Part shown: one piece after another, positions 41,562-51,438 of the stretch
Layout of the letters: each line of letters opens with the position of its first letter
Numbering within the stretch: the first letter of the stretch is position 1
DNA from: SZUA-309 sp050185825
GTDB lineage: Bacteria; Pseudomonadota; Gammaproteobacteria; Pseudomonadales; Azotimanducaceae
Reading direction: 5' to 3'
DNA: 64,000 nucleotides
Assembly (NCBI GenBank): GCA_050185825.1
Contig: JBFWZA010000026.1
Span: 1-64,000 of the forward strand
Position numbers and translations under genes: made by a program
The notes under the pieces: model-generated
Seen by the model: the letters and a program-made list of their open reading frames with translations, nothing else
Databases searched by the model: none
Told to the model about the DNA's origin: nothing

Positions 41562-42725
41562 ATGCAGGAATTCGAAGCCATCCGCCCCTACAGGGACGAC
41601 GAGGTCCCCGGCGTGATCGCCCGCCTGCTCGACGATCCCAGGGTGGTTCAGGGTGCGGCCCCGCTGATGCTGCCGGCGCTGGCCAGCCTCGCGCCGCCGC
41701 TCGCCCACGGTATGGTGGCGCTGCTGCTGCGCTGGCGGACCCGCGCCATCGGCAGCGTCGACGACTTCCAGCTCTTTCTCTCCCGCTACTACGCCCGGTT
41801 GATCAAGAACACCATCGCCGAGCTCACCGCCAGCGGTCTCGAAGCCCTGACCCCGGGCAGGCCGTATCTCTACGTGTCGAATCATCGCGACATCACCATG
41901 GACACGGGGCTCGTGAACTACGCGCTGCACAAGGCCGGGTTCGAAACCCCGGAGGCGGCGGTGGGCGACAATCTGTTTTCCGATCCGCTGGCGGCGGACC
42001 TGATGCGGCTCAACAAGAGCTTCGTCATCGAGCGCAGCGTCACCGGCAAGCGGGCCCTCTACCGGGCGCTGACCCGCACATCCCAATACATCCAGCACGT
42101 GCTGAACGCCGGTCACTCGGTGTGGATCGCGCAGCGCGAAGGCCGCTCCAAGGATGGCTTCGACCGGACCGATCCGGCGTTGCTGAAGATGCTGGCGCTG
42201 GCGTGGCGCCAGGATTCGGAGGCCTTCGGCGATCTGCTCGAGAGAATCAACCTGGTGCCGGTGGCCATTTCCTACGAGCTCGATCCCTGCGACCGCCTGA
42301 AGGCCCACGAGCTGGCCGTGCTCGAGCGGGAAGGCAGCTACCGCAAGGCGCCGAACGAGGATCTCACCAGCATCATCCACGGGCTCACGGGCTACAAGGG
42401 GCGCGTGCACGTGCACTTCGGTCAGCCCGTGCGCGGCGACTTCGCGGACAGCGACGCGCTGGCCGCGGCCCTGGACGTGCAGATCGTCCAGGGCCTCAAA
42501 GTGTTTCCCACCCAGGCCGCCGCCGCCCGGGAGCTCGCCTTCACCCCCATACCGGCCACACCCGACTGGCTGCCCGAGGTGCGCTCGGCCTACGAGCAGC
42601 GCCTGACCGAGTGCCCGACCGCGGAGCGCCCGTTCCTGCTGGCCGGGTACGGCAACCTGATCCGCAACCGGCTGGAGCTCGGCATTCCTGTGGGTGCGGT
42701 GGTCAGCGGCGCCATCGTCGCCTGA
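41562..42725 (+). CDS. 1-acyl-glycerol-3-phosphate acyltransferase-like protein
   Basis: PlsC-type acyltransferase of 387 residues. Motif I is NHRDITMD (residues about 107-114), followed by a phosphate-binding stretch and motif III-like QREGRSKDGFDRTDPALLKML. PVAISYELDPCD fits motif IV. It would acylate lysophosphatidate or a related lipid at the inner membrane. It is longer than standard PlsC, with an extra N-terminal helical part and a C-terminal 130-residue extension. The acceptor is not certain. Confidence 0.87.
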   Translation: MQEFEAIRPYRDDEVPGVIARLLDDPRVVQGAAPLMLPALASLAPPLAHGMVALLLRWRTRAIGSVDDFQLFLSRYYARLIKNTIAELTASGLEALTPGRPYLYVSNHRDITMDTGLVNYALHKAGFETPEAAVGDNLFSDPLAADLMRLNKSFVIERSVTGKRALYRALTRTSQYIQHVLNAGHSVWIAQREGRSKDGFDRTDPALLKMLALAWRQDSEAFGDLLERINLVPVAISYELDPCDRLKAHELAVLEREGSYRKAPNEDLTSIIHGLTGYKGRVHVHFGQPVRGDFADSDALAAALDVQIVQGLKVFPTQAAAARELAFTPIPATPDWLPEVRSAYEQRLTECPTAERPFLLAGYGNLIRNRLELGIPVGAVVSGAIVA

Positions 42726-42771
42726 AGGCGAGGCCGTGGCCTGAACCGGCGCCCGCGAACGACGGGCGGCG

Positions 42772-43761
42772 TCAGCCGAGATAACGCAGTGGTGGCTCGT
42801 CGAGCGCCGCCTGCTGCTCCCTGAGCTCGAGGATGTGATCCGACCAGTAGCGCTGGCTCTCGAACCAGGGGAAGGCGATGGGAAAGGCCGGGTCGGACCA
42901 GCGGCGGGCGATCCAGGCGGCGTGGTGCATGATGCGCAGGGTCCTGAGCGGCTCGATGAGATCCAGCGTCGCCAGGTCGAGATCGTGGAACGGCAGGTAG
43001 GCGTCCAGCAGCCGGTTGAGCTGCGCCTGACGCTCGTGGTGCTCGCCGGACAGCAGCATCCACAGGTCCTGAATCTCCGGTCCCGTCTGGCAGTCGTCCA
43101 GGTCCACGAAATGGGGCATCTCGCCACGCCACAGCACGTTGCCCATGTGACAGTCGCCGTGTATCCGCTGACCGGGAAGATCGGCAGACAGCCGGCGATC
43201 GATCTCGGCGAGCAGGTGCTCGGTGAGGCTCGAATAGGCCGTCTCCAGCTCCATCGGCAGCCAGTTTGCCTCCAGCAGGTAGCGGCGGCTTTCGTGGCCG
43301 AGACGATCGGCACTGAGGCGCGGCCGATGCTCGAACGGCCGCACCCGGCCCACCTCGTGCAGACGTGCCAGCGTCCGGGCCATGACGGCCACCGTGTCCG
43401 GATCTTCCAGGTTGGGCGGGTAGCCGCCCTGGCGGGGAAAGACGGCGAAGCGGAACCCGGCGTGCTCGAAGAGCGTATCGCCGCCGCGGACGAAAGGGGC
43501 TACCACGGGCAGCTCGTGCTCCACGAGCTCCAGGGTGAAGGCGTGCTCCTCGCGGATGCCCGCATCACTCCAGCGGCCTGGGCGATAGAACTTCGCGACC
43601 ACGAAGCTGCCGTCGTCGAGCTCGATCTGGTAGACGCGGTTCTCGAAGGAGTTGAGCGCCAGCAGCCCACCCGTGGGCAGAAAGTCGGCACTTTCCAGCG
43701 CATCGAGGATGCGGTCGGGCGTGAGGCCGTCGTAGGGGGTGTCGGGATTCTGTGCCGTCAT
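42772..43761 (-). CDS. srkA: Stress-response Ser/Thr kinase SrkA (RdoA/YihE)
   Basis: APH-like protein kinase of 329 residues, nearly the length of E. coli SrkA. Seen are LNSFENRVYQIELDDGSFVVAKFYRPGRWS (nucleotide loop and Lys), IHGDCHMGNVLWRG (catalytic loop), FVDLDDCQTGPEIQDLWMLLSG (metal site) and FHDLDLATLDLIEPLRTLRIMHHAAWIARRW. In E. coli it counters MazEF-linked stress death and affects envelope and disulfide stress. ATG 43761 is chosen because it gives the family N-terminus. Confidence 0.93.
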   Translation of the reverse strand: MTAQNPDTPYDGLTPDRILDALESADFLPTGGLLALNSFENRVYQIELDDGSFVVAKFYRPGRWSDAGIREEHAFTLELVEHELPVVAPFVRGGDTLFEHAGFRFAVFPRQGGYPPNLEDPDTVAVMARTLARLHEVGRVRPFEHRPRLSADRLGHESRRYLLEANWLPMELETAYSSLTEHLLAEIDRRLSADLPGQRIHGDCHMGNVLWRGEMPHFVDLDDCQTGPEIQDLWMLLSGEHHERQAQLNRLLDAYLPFHDLDLATLDLIEPLRTLRIMHHAAWIARRWSDPAFPIAFPWFESQRYWSDHILELREQQAALDEPPLRYLG

Positions 43762-43798
43762 GGGCGACGGAGTGTAGGGCAAATTCACCGCCAGCGGA

Positions 43799-44449
43799 TC
43801 AGGTAGCGGGAGCCAGGGTCGGACTCCACAGATGTACGGCCCCGGCACCGGCTTCGATCAGGGCTTCCGCCAGCGCGGCAGCCGTGGCGCCGGTGGTGAC
43901 CACGTCGTCGACGATGGCCACCGTCTCGCCATGCCAGCGGCGGCGGGATTCGAACGCGCCCTGCACGTTCCGGCGGCGTCGGGCGGGATCGAGACCGGGC
44001 TGAAACGGCGTGTGACGTCGACGGTGGATGCCCCGACGGACCAGCACGCAACCGAGGCGATGGCCGACCGGCGCGGCGATCAGCACCGCCTGATTGTGGC
44101 CGCGACGGATCAGCCGGCGTCGGGACAGCGGCACGGGGATCAGGTGGCTCGGCCTCGCCGTCCCCGGCGGGTAAGCGTCCTCGAGCGCTTCCGCGAGCAG
44201 CACGCCCAGGATGCGGGCGGCGACGAGGCCACCGTCGTGCTTGCTGCCGAGCACCCAGGTGCGCGGCGCACCGGCGTAGGCCAGCGGTGCGATCTGCCGG
44301 GAGATGAGGTCTGTCGGCGGTGTGATCTCGGGCTCCACCAGCCAGGGCAGATCCGCCAGGCAGCTCGCGCAGAGCTGCCTGTCAGCCGCGCGGCCGGTGA
44401 CGATGCGTCGGCAGAGCACGCACCGGAAACCGAGAAGGTCGTTCCACAT
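43799..44449 (-). CDS. comF: ComF family phosphoribosyltransferase-like protein
   Basis: Protein of 216 residues with an N-terminal zinc-ribbon (CVLCRR ... CASCLADLPWL), PLAYAGAPRTWVLGSKHDGG, HLIPVPLSRRRLIRRGHNQAVLIA and the PRTase loop VAIVDDVVTTGATAAALAEAL. ComF/GntX proteins are needed for DNA uptake in several bacteria; the molecular activity is unclear. It is divergent from the large acyl-CoA dehydrogenase gene, with about 155 bp between them and no other feature seen there. Confidence 0.9.
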   Translation of the reverse strand: MWNDLLGFRCVLCRRIVTGRAADRQLCASCLADLPWLVEPEITPPTDLISRQIAPLAYAGAPRTWVLGSKHDGGLVAARILGVLLAEALEDAYPPGTARPSHLIPVPLSRRRLIRRGHNQAVLIAAPVGHRLGCVLVRRGIHRRRHTPFQPGLDPARRRRNVQGAFESRRRWHGETVAIVDDVVTTGATAAALAEALIEAGAGAVHLWSPTLAPAT

Positions 44450-44605
44450 GGGCTCACTTTCGCCGCGGCGGTGGCGCCCGACGACCGGATTTTCACCAGA
44501 CTGTGCGTAAGAAGGCGCTTTGACACCCACTTTCCGGGCACAGTAAGGTTCCCCGCCGCCGGGTTCCCGTGCATACGGCCCGGCACGGTGAGTTCTGGAG
44601 GATTC

Positions 44606-46381
44606 ATGACCGCTTCGACGAGAGACCTGCGCTTCACCCTCTTCGACGTGCTCGACTACGAGGGCCATTGCCGCCGCCTGTACGGCGACGATGCGCCGGC
44701 CAGGGATGTGCTCGATGCCGTCATCGACGAGGCGGCCCGGTTCTGCGAGGGAGAGATCGCGCCCCTGAACCAGACCGGCGACAGTCAGGGGTGCAGCTAC
44801 TCGGACGGCGTGGTCACCACACCGGACGGCTTCCGGGAGGCCTTCGCGAAGTTCGTCGAGAGCGGCTGGCCGAGCCTCTCCGGCAATGCGGCCTACGGCG
44901 GGCAGGGCCTGCCAGACAGCATCAGCCTGGTGCTCGAAAACCTCGTGGGTTCCGCGAACGCGGCGTTTGCCATGTATCCCAGCCTCTCCCGGGGTGTGGT
45001 GGAGGCGCTGGAGCATCACGGCAGCGAGGAGCAGAAACAGACCTTCCTGCCGAAGCTCGTCACCGGGGAGTGGACGGGCACGATGTGCCTCACCGAGCCG
45101 CACGCAGGGTCCGACGTCGGCCTCGCCCGCACCCGGGCGGAGGTCCAGGCGGACGGCAGCTATGCCATCACCGGCACCAAGATCTTCATCTCCGCCGGCG
45201 AGCACGATCTCTCCGGCAACATCGTCCACCTCGTCCTGGCGCGGACGCCGGACGCCCCGGCGGGCACCCGCGGCATCAGCATGTTCATCGTCCCGAAGTT
45301 CGATCTCGACGGCAGCCGCAACGCAGTGAGCTGCGGCGGTATCGAGGAGAAGATGGGCATCCACGGCAATGCCACCTGCGTGATGCAGTTCGACGGTGCG
45401 CGCGGCTATCTGGTGGGCGAGGAAAACCAGGGCATGCGCAACATGTTCACCATGATGAACGCGGCGCGGCTGGTGGTGGGTCTGCAGGCCGTCTGCGGCG
45501 CCGAGGCAGCCCTCGGGCGTGCTTCGGCATATGCCCGCGAACGGCTGCAGATGCGCGCACTGACAGGTCCCAAGGCGCCGGAGAAGGAGGCAGATCCCAT
45601 CATCGTCCATCCGGACGTCCGCCGGCTGCTGCTCACCCAGCGGGCCATCGTCGACGGCGGCCGGATGCTGGTGTATCTCGCCGGCCAGATCGGCGACGAG
45701 ACCATGAAGGCACAGGGGCAGGCCAGGCAGGATGCCCAGGACCTGCTCGACTTCCTCACCCCCATCGTCAAGGGGGTGCTCACCGAGCTCGGCTTCGAGT
45801 CGGTCAATCACGCCATGCAGGTGTTCGGCGGTCACGGCTACATCCGTGAAAACGGTATGGAGCAGTACGTGCGCGACGTGCGTATCACGCTGATCTACGA
45901 GGGCACCACGGCGATTCAGGGTCTGGATCTGCTCGGCCGGAAGATCCTGCAGACCCAGGGCCCGGGCCTCAAGCTCTTCATCGCGCAGATGGAGTCGTTG
46001 GCGGACGAGCTGGCAGCCGTCGAGGCGCTCGCCGGAATGGGCGGGGCGCTGAAAGAGGGAGCGAAGGCCTGGGGCGAGCTCGCCATGTCGCGGGGTGCGA
46101 AGGCCATGCAGGATCTGGACGAGCTGGGAGCGGCCGCCGTGGATTTCCTGCTCTACAGCGGTTACTTGACCCTTGCCTACTGCTGGGGTCGAATCGCGCT
46201 GACGGCCCATCGGCAGCTCGGCGGAGGCGCGCAGCCGGAGGCCTACCTCGAAGGCAAGCTGGCGACGGCGCGGTTCTACTACGCGCGGCTGCTGCCGAGG
46301 GCGGAAGCCCATCGGCTGGCCATGGAGGCCGGCGCCAGATCGCTGATGGATCCCAGCGAGGACAGCTTCGGCCCCTGGTAG
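44606..46381 (+). CDS. Acyl-CoA dehydrogenase, large DmdC-like type, copy 1
   Basis: Protein of 591 residues: an N-terminal cap (FTLFDVLDYEGHCRRLYG), TMCLTEPHAGSDVGLARTRAE, GTKIFISAGEHDL, FGGHGYIRENGMEQYVRDVRITLIYEGTTAIQGLDLLGRK (catalytic Glu in YEGT) and a C-terminal acyl-CoA dehydrogenase extension. This 590-residue subgroup includes methylmercaptopropionyl-CoA dehydrogenase DmdC and related FadE enzymes. ATG 44606 follows GGAGG. A paralogue starts 35 nt downstream. Confidence 0.92.
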   Translation: MTASTRDLRFTLFDVLDYEGHCRRLYGDDAPARDVLDAVIDEAARFCEGEIAPLNQTGDSQGCSYSDGVVTTPDGFREAFAKFVESGWPSLSGNAAYGGQGLPDSISLVLENLVGSANAAFAMYPSLSRGVVEALEHHGSEEQKQTFLPKLVTGEWTGTMCLTEPHAGSDVGLARTRAEVQADGSYAITGTKIFISAGEHDLSGNIVHLVLARTPDAPAGTRGISMFIVPKFDLDGSRNAVSCGGIEEKMGIHGNATCVMQFDGARGYLVGEENQGMRNMFTMMNAARLVVGLQAVCGAEAALGRASAYARERLQMRALTGPKAPEKEADPIIVHPDVRRLLLTQRAIVDGGRMLVYLAGQIGDETMKAQGQARQDAQDLLDFLTPIVKGVLTELGFESVNHAMQVFGGHGYIRENGMEQYVRDVRITLIYEGTTAIQGLDLLGRKILQTQGPGLKLFIAQMESLADELAAVEALAGMGGALKEGAKAWGELAMSRGAKAMQDLDELGAAAVDFLLYSGYLTLAYCWGRIALTAHRQLGGGAQPEAYLEGKLATARFYYARLLPRAEAHRLAMEAGARSLMDPSEDSFGPW

Positions 46382-46416
46382 GGCCGCTTGGGTATCGGAA
46401 CAAAGGATCGGAAGGC

Positions 46417-48132
<1,716 letters not shown>

Positions 48133-48153
<21 letters not shown>

Positions 48154-48250
48154 GCGGTCGGCTTCCGCTACCGGCGGGCAGGCGTGGCCGGCCCGGGCGT
48201 CGTCGCAGACCGTCACCGATCTCAGGTACAGCGCCCAGGCGCCGACCTCC
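48133..48250. repeat. 118-bp direct repeat, left copy
   Basis: Aligned by eye with 51321-51438 without gaps and about eight mismatches. It comprises the end of the acyl-CoA dehydrogenase gene and the end of the convergent lipoprotein gene. The two copies border a 3.1-kb segment of unusual content. Confidence 0.9.
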
Positions 48251-48292
48251 TCCGCCAGCCTGAGGGTGGCCCCCATCTGCTGCCAGCCGGAC
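48145..48292 (-). pseudogene. Internally deleted copy of the lipoprotein gene (full copy at 51333-52013)
   Basis: On the minus strand the reading GWQQMGATLRLAEEVGAWALYLRSVTVCDDARAGHACPPVAEADRSE joins two separated parts of the intact lipoprotein: GWQQTGATNLPTLRR (about residues 62-76) and VEVGAWALYLRSVTVCDDARAGHACPTVAAPDRSE (its C-terminus). About 115 residues between them and the whole N-terminus with its lipobox are missing, so no function is expected. It overlaps the end of the acyl-CoA dehydrogenase gene by 9 nt. Confidence 0.85.
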
Positions 48293-48313
48293 CGGGGTGG
48301 CCCGGCTCGCTGC

Positions 48314-48697
48314 TCAGGGTTCGTGCAGCACGGCCATGATGATGCTGGCGACGTAGCATGACGACGATAAGGCGATGCCGACGAAGGGCACGCTGAACCA
48401 GTAGAGCCTGCCGAGCACAACCAGGCCGCCGACCATCAGGAAGCCGACCACCAGCAAGTAGGCCGAAGAAAACAGCAGGCCGCCGTGGGCGATGGTCAGG
48501 TAGCCGTAGACAAGGCCGAAGAGCATCGCCGCCATGCTGTGGCTGGCATTGAATCCGATCCAGCAACGCCACATGGTGGTTTCGCTGGTGATGACCGGTG
48601 AGACCTCGTCCATGCGCCGTTGCAGTGCCGGGTCGCGCGGCCGCAACTCCGGGCCGAGGAAGGTATAGACCAGGTGCAGCGTGCCGAGCAGCAGCAC
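48314..48697 (-). CDS. Small multi-pass membrane protein, possibly 5'-truncated
   Basis: Protein of 127 residues with four hydrophobic segments: MLLLGTLHLVYTFLG, MWRCWIGFNASHSMAAMLFGLVYGYLTIAHG, LLFSSAYLLVVGFLMVGGLVVLG and FSVPFVGIALSSSCYVASIIMAVLH. WIGFNASHSMG-type motifs occur in a conserved membrane family (LIC_13387-like, tentative). The only usable start is GTG 48697 in the middle of the first helix, while the open frame continues upstream to a stop without a better start. The N-terminus may therefore have been lost at a junction. Confidence 0.6.
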   Translation of the reverse strand: MLLLGTLHLVYTFLGPELRPRDPALQRRMDEVSPVITSETTMWRCWIGFNASHSMAAMLFGLVYGYLTIAHGGLLFSSAYLLVVGFLMVGGLVVLGRLYWFSVPFVGIALSSSCYVASIIMAVLHEP

Positions 48698-48826
48698 GAT
48701 GCCCGCTACGCCCCGGGGCAGGCAGGCGCTTTGAGCCGCTCCAAGGCCGGGCGGCGATGGTCGGGCGTGAACAGGGGAAACTCAAGTACGACGCCTGGCG
48801 CTGGTGCGCCCTGGGCCGTTCGTGTT

Positions 48827-48848
48827 AAAAATGATCCCGATCATTTTT
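48827..48848. promoter_or_regulatory. Perfect 10-bp operator palindrome upstream of tetR-monooxygenase pair
   Basis: Inverted repeat AAAAATGATC / GATCATTTTT with a 2-bp CC spacer, strikingly AT-rich for this DNA. It ends 36 bp before the TetR ATG at 48885 and is a strong candidate for the regulator's own binding site. Confidence 0.75.
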
Positions 48849-48884
48849 ATTACGGCGACCAGCGACCCGGAGGTCACCCACCCG

Positions 48885-49550
48885 ATGTCCGCGACGCATC
48901 CCGCTCGTGGCGCCGCCCCGCCCGAGGGCCGCCGCACGCGCAACAAGCGTGAGAAGCTCGAGCGCATCGTACGCGCGGCGACCGGGCTCTTCCGAGAGCA
49001 GGGCTTCGACGCGACGACGGGCCGGCAGGTCTGCGAGCAGGCCGGCATCGCCACGGGCACGCTCTTCCTCTACGTGCGCGACAAGCGTGAGCTGCTCTTC
49101 CTGATGTTCCGCCCGCGCGCGGAAGGCGTCTTCGCGCGCCTGCCGCCGGGTCTGAGCGAGGGGCAGGGCGTCGTCGACGGCCTCATGGGGCTCTTCGGTG
49201 GGCTGATGCGCATGTACGGGCGCGACCGCCCCCTCGCCCGGCTCTTCGTGCAGGAGCTGCTCTTCCGCTCCGACCAGGCTGATGCGATGCGCGCGCTTTC
49301 TGCAGAGCTCGGCCGGCGCGTGCGGCGGATGGTCGAAGAGGCGCGTGCGCGCGGCGAGCTGCGGGGCGACGTCCCGGTGGCCGAGATGGTCTCGGCGCTC
49401 GGCGCTCACTACATGCACTGGATCCAGCTCTGGCTCGGCACCGGTGCGGTCGGCCAGCGCGCTGCGGAGCGCGGTCTGCGCAGATCACTCGAGCTGCAGG
49501 TGAGCGGGCTCGCACCCAGGGCCAGTAGAGGAGAAGGAGGGGAGCGATGA
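48885..49550 (+). CDS. TetR family transcriptional regulator (monooxygenase-linked)
   Basis: Protein of 221 residues. The HTH domain is RTRNKREKLERIVRAATGLFREQGFDATTGRQVCEQAGIATGTLFLYVRDKRELLFLMF (about 20-80), followed by a helical ligand domain. ATG 48885 follows GGAGG at 11-nt spacing; the frame runs further upstream, but over the operator. The stop overlaps the FAD monooxygenase start by 4 nt, so it probably represses both when no inducer is bound. Codon use is dominated by GCG, CGC and CTC and looks unlike flanking genes, which suggests acquisition from another lineage. Confidence 0.88.
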   Translation: MSATHPARGAAPPEGRRTRNKREKLERIVRAATGLFREQGFDATTGRQVCEQAGIATGTLFLYVRDKRELLFLMFRPRAEGVFARLPPGLSEGQGVVDGLMGLFGGLMRMYGRDRPLARLFVQELLFRSDQADAMRALSAELGRRVRRMVEEARARGELRGDVPVAEMVSALGAHYMHWIQLWLGTGAVGQRAAERGLRRSLELQVSGLAPRASRGEGGER

Positions 49551-50683
49551 ACGACGGCGTCCTGATCGTGGGAGGAGGCATCGCGGGGCTCGCGACGGCA
49601 GCCGGCCTCTCGAAGGCGGGCATCCCGTGCGAGATCGTGGAGCGCGCCGAGGCCTGGGCGCCGGTGGGCGCGGGGATCGTGCTCGGCGTCAATGCGATGC
49701 GCGTGATGCGCGGGCTCGGCATTGACGGGGAGGTCGCCGCCGCGGGCGCGCGCCTCGGCCGCGGCGCCATCACCGACCACCTCGGTCGCTCCATCGGCAC
49801 GACCGACTTCGCGCTCATGGAGCCCGACTTCGGGCCGACCATCGCGCTGCACCGCGCGGCTCTCCACGAGGCGCTGCTCGGCTCCGCGAAGGACGTGCCC
49901 GTCTCGCTGGGCACGACCGTGGATGCGCTCGAGTCACACCCGGACAGCGTCGACGTGCGCCTCAGCGACGGCCGCGAGCGGTGCTTCGACCTGGTCGTCG
50001 GCGCGGATGGCCTTCGCTCCCGCGTGCGCGAGCTGCTCTTCGGCGGAGATCGCATCGTCTACTCGGGCTACACCTGCTGGAGGCTCGTCGTCGAGGCGCC
50101 TTGCGACGAGGTCGAGATGCGCGAGATGTGGGGTCGTGGGAAGCGCTTCGGCCTTGTACCGGTCGGCTCGGGCCGCATCTACTGCTTCGCCGTCGCGAAT
50201 GCGCCGCGCAGCGAGGCCGATCCGCTCGACGGTCGGCTCGAGCGCTTCCGCGCGCGCTTCGCCGAGTTCGGCGGCCAGGTGCCCGCGGTGCTCGGCGCGC
50301 TGCGCTCGCCCGAAGAGCTGATCCACAACGACCTCGAGGAGCTCGCCGAAGGCCCCTGGCACGAAGGGCGGGTCGGGCTCATCGGCGATGCGGCGCACGC
50401 GATGACGCCGAACATGGGGCAGGGCGCGGCGATGGCGCTGGAGGATTCGATGGTGCTCGTCGAGCTCGCGCGCGAGGGCGGTGTCGGGCCCGCGATCTGG
50501 CCGCGCCTCCACGAGCGCCGAGCTTCGCGCGTGCGCTGGGTGCAGACGCAGTCGCGACGTATCGGCCGGGTCGGTCAGCTCGAGGGCGCGCTCGTGTGCC
50601 GCGCACGCAGCGCGCTCCTTCGCCTCGTCCCCGACAGCGCGAATGCGAGCGCGTTGCGGAAGATGGTGAGCCAGGAGATCTGA
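49547..50683 (+). CDS. FAD-dependent monooxygenase (PHBH-type)
   Basis: Protein of 378 residues: N-terminal GVLIVGGGIAGLATAAGLSKAGIPCEIVERA (GxGxxG FAD loop and Glu), the central DLVVGADGLRSRVRELLFG (DG motif) and GRVGLIGDAAHAMTPNMGQGAAMALEDSMVL (GD motif). Aromatic or polyketide-type substrates are hydroxylated using NAD(P)H and O2; the actual substrate is unknown. It is translationally coupled to the TetR gene. Codon use is like that gene's and unlike the core genes'. Confidence 0.9.
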   Translation: MNDGVLIVGGGIAGLATAAGLSKAGIPCEIVERAEAWAPVGAGIVLGVNAMRVMRGLGIDGEVAAAGARLGRGAITDHLGRSIGTTDFALMEPDFGPTIALHRAALHEALLGSAKDVPVSLGTTVDALESHPDSVDVRLSDGRERCFDLVVGADGLRSRVRELLFGGDRIVYSGYTCWRLVVEAPCDEVEMREMWGRGKRFGLVPVGSGRIYCFAVANAPRSEADPLDGRLERFRARFAEFGGQVPAVLGALRSPEELIHNDLEELAEGPWHEGRVGLIGDAAHAMTPNMGQGAAMALEDSMVLVELAREGGVGPAIWPRLHERRASRVRWVQTQSRRIGRVGQLEGALVCRARSALLRLVPDSANASALRKMVSQEI

Positions 50684-50772
50684 TCAGCGCTCCCGCCCGA
50701 TCCGGTGGTAGAGCACCGTCTTCTCGCCGGCGCTGCCGCTCACGAAGTAGTCCCACGGACCGCGATCGGTGT
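50684..50772 (-). pseudogene. Truncated 3' end of an unknown gene
   Basis: The minus strand reads HTDRGPWDYFVSGSAGEK then TVLYHRIGRER and a stop, directly abutting the monooxygenase stop. Codon style matches the monooxygenase. Upstream the frame hits TAG at 50773-50775 with no start codon, so only the tail remains. It looks like a gene that was convergent to the monooxygenase in the donor and was cut at the island's edge. Confidence 0.6.
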
Positions 50773-50773
50773 G

Positions 50774-51178
50774 CTACGCCCTCATGATCGCAATCGTCAT
50801 CAGGGCGACGAACCCGAGGCCAACGATCCATAGGATGGTCCGGCCAGCGGCACTCTTAGTCAGGAGGACGGCACCGATTCCGCAGACGATGAAGCCGAAG
50901 AACGCGCCGAAGAACCAGTCGAAGTTCCACGGTGGATTGACACCAAAGAAGAACGCACCGATCAGACCGAAGAACAAGACCACCGGTGACGTGTGAGATC
51001 CTGCGGCTGAGCCGCCTTGCGCTTTGTCCTTGTCCCGGACGGCTTGCCAGTGGCGTTCCCAGGCCCGCTCTTCCCGATGTTCGAACTCGCGGCGCTGGTT
51101 GTCCAGGGCCCGATCCGCCCGCTGGCGTTCCTGTTCGTTCGCCTGCTGCTGCCTGCGCCAGAATTCGTCATTGGTCAT
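50774..51178 (-). CDS. Hypothetical membrane protein with N-terminal coiled coil
   Basis: Protein of 134 residues. Residues 1-50 are highly charged and helical (MTNDEFWRRQQQANEQERQRADRALDNQRREFEHREERAWERHW). Two transmembrane segments follow (PVVLFFGLIGAFFFGV ... FDWFFGAFFGFIVCGIGAVLL and ILWIVGLGFVALMTIAIMRA). ATG 51178 follows GAGGAG. GC content looks lower than in flanking genes. The family is unknown; it is within the segment bounded by the 118-bp repeats. Confidence 0.75.
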   Translation of the reverse strand: MTNDEFWRRQQQANEQERQRADRALDNQRREFEHREERAWERHWQAVRDKDKAQGGSAAGSHTSPVVLFFGLIGAFFFGVNPPWNFDWFFGAFFGFIVCGIGAVLLTKSAAGRTILWIVGLGFVALMTIAIMRA

Positions 51179-51320
51179 GTGCACTCCTCACCCGAAAGAT
51201 GGCTCGGCAGGCCCGCATAGCGAGACGCGGAACACGGAAGTGGAAAGCGCACGCCTGCATCAGGTCGTGTCCCAGGGATCCTCGATGCAAGCGATCACCC
51301 TGAGCTTTCCGCGGTGTCCA

Positions 51321-51438
51321 CTCGCCGACGACTCATTCCGAGCGGTCGGGTGCCGCTACCGTCGGGCAGGCGTGGCCGGCCCGGGCGTCGTCGCAGACCG
51401 TCACCGATCTCAGGTACAGGGCCCAGGCGCCGACTTCC
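51321..51438. repeat. 118-bp direct repeat, right copy
   Basis: Right-hand partner of 48133-48250. It contains the end of the intact lipoprotein gene plus a vestige of the acyl-CoA dehydrogenase end (LADDSF, here without its stop). The 136 bp before it (51185-51320) shows no gene. Confidence 0.9.

Noticed and set aside
41166..43313. Very long open minus-strand frame antisense to the acyltransferase gene and spanning srkA
   Set aside because: Low-complexity Arg/Gly/His content, no domain, and it contradicts two well-supported genes; it is a GC-rich shadow frame.
44450..46312. Upstream extension of the comF frame across the divergent acyl-CoA dehydrogenase
   Set aside because: ComF domain starts at MWNDLLGF (44449); the extension is antisense noise.
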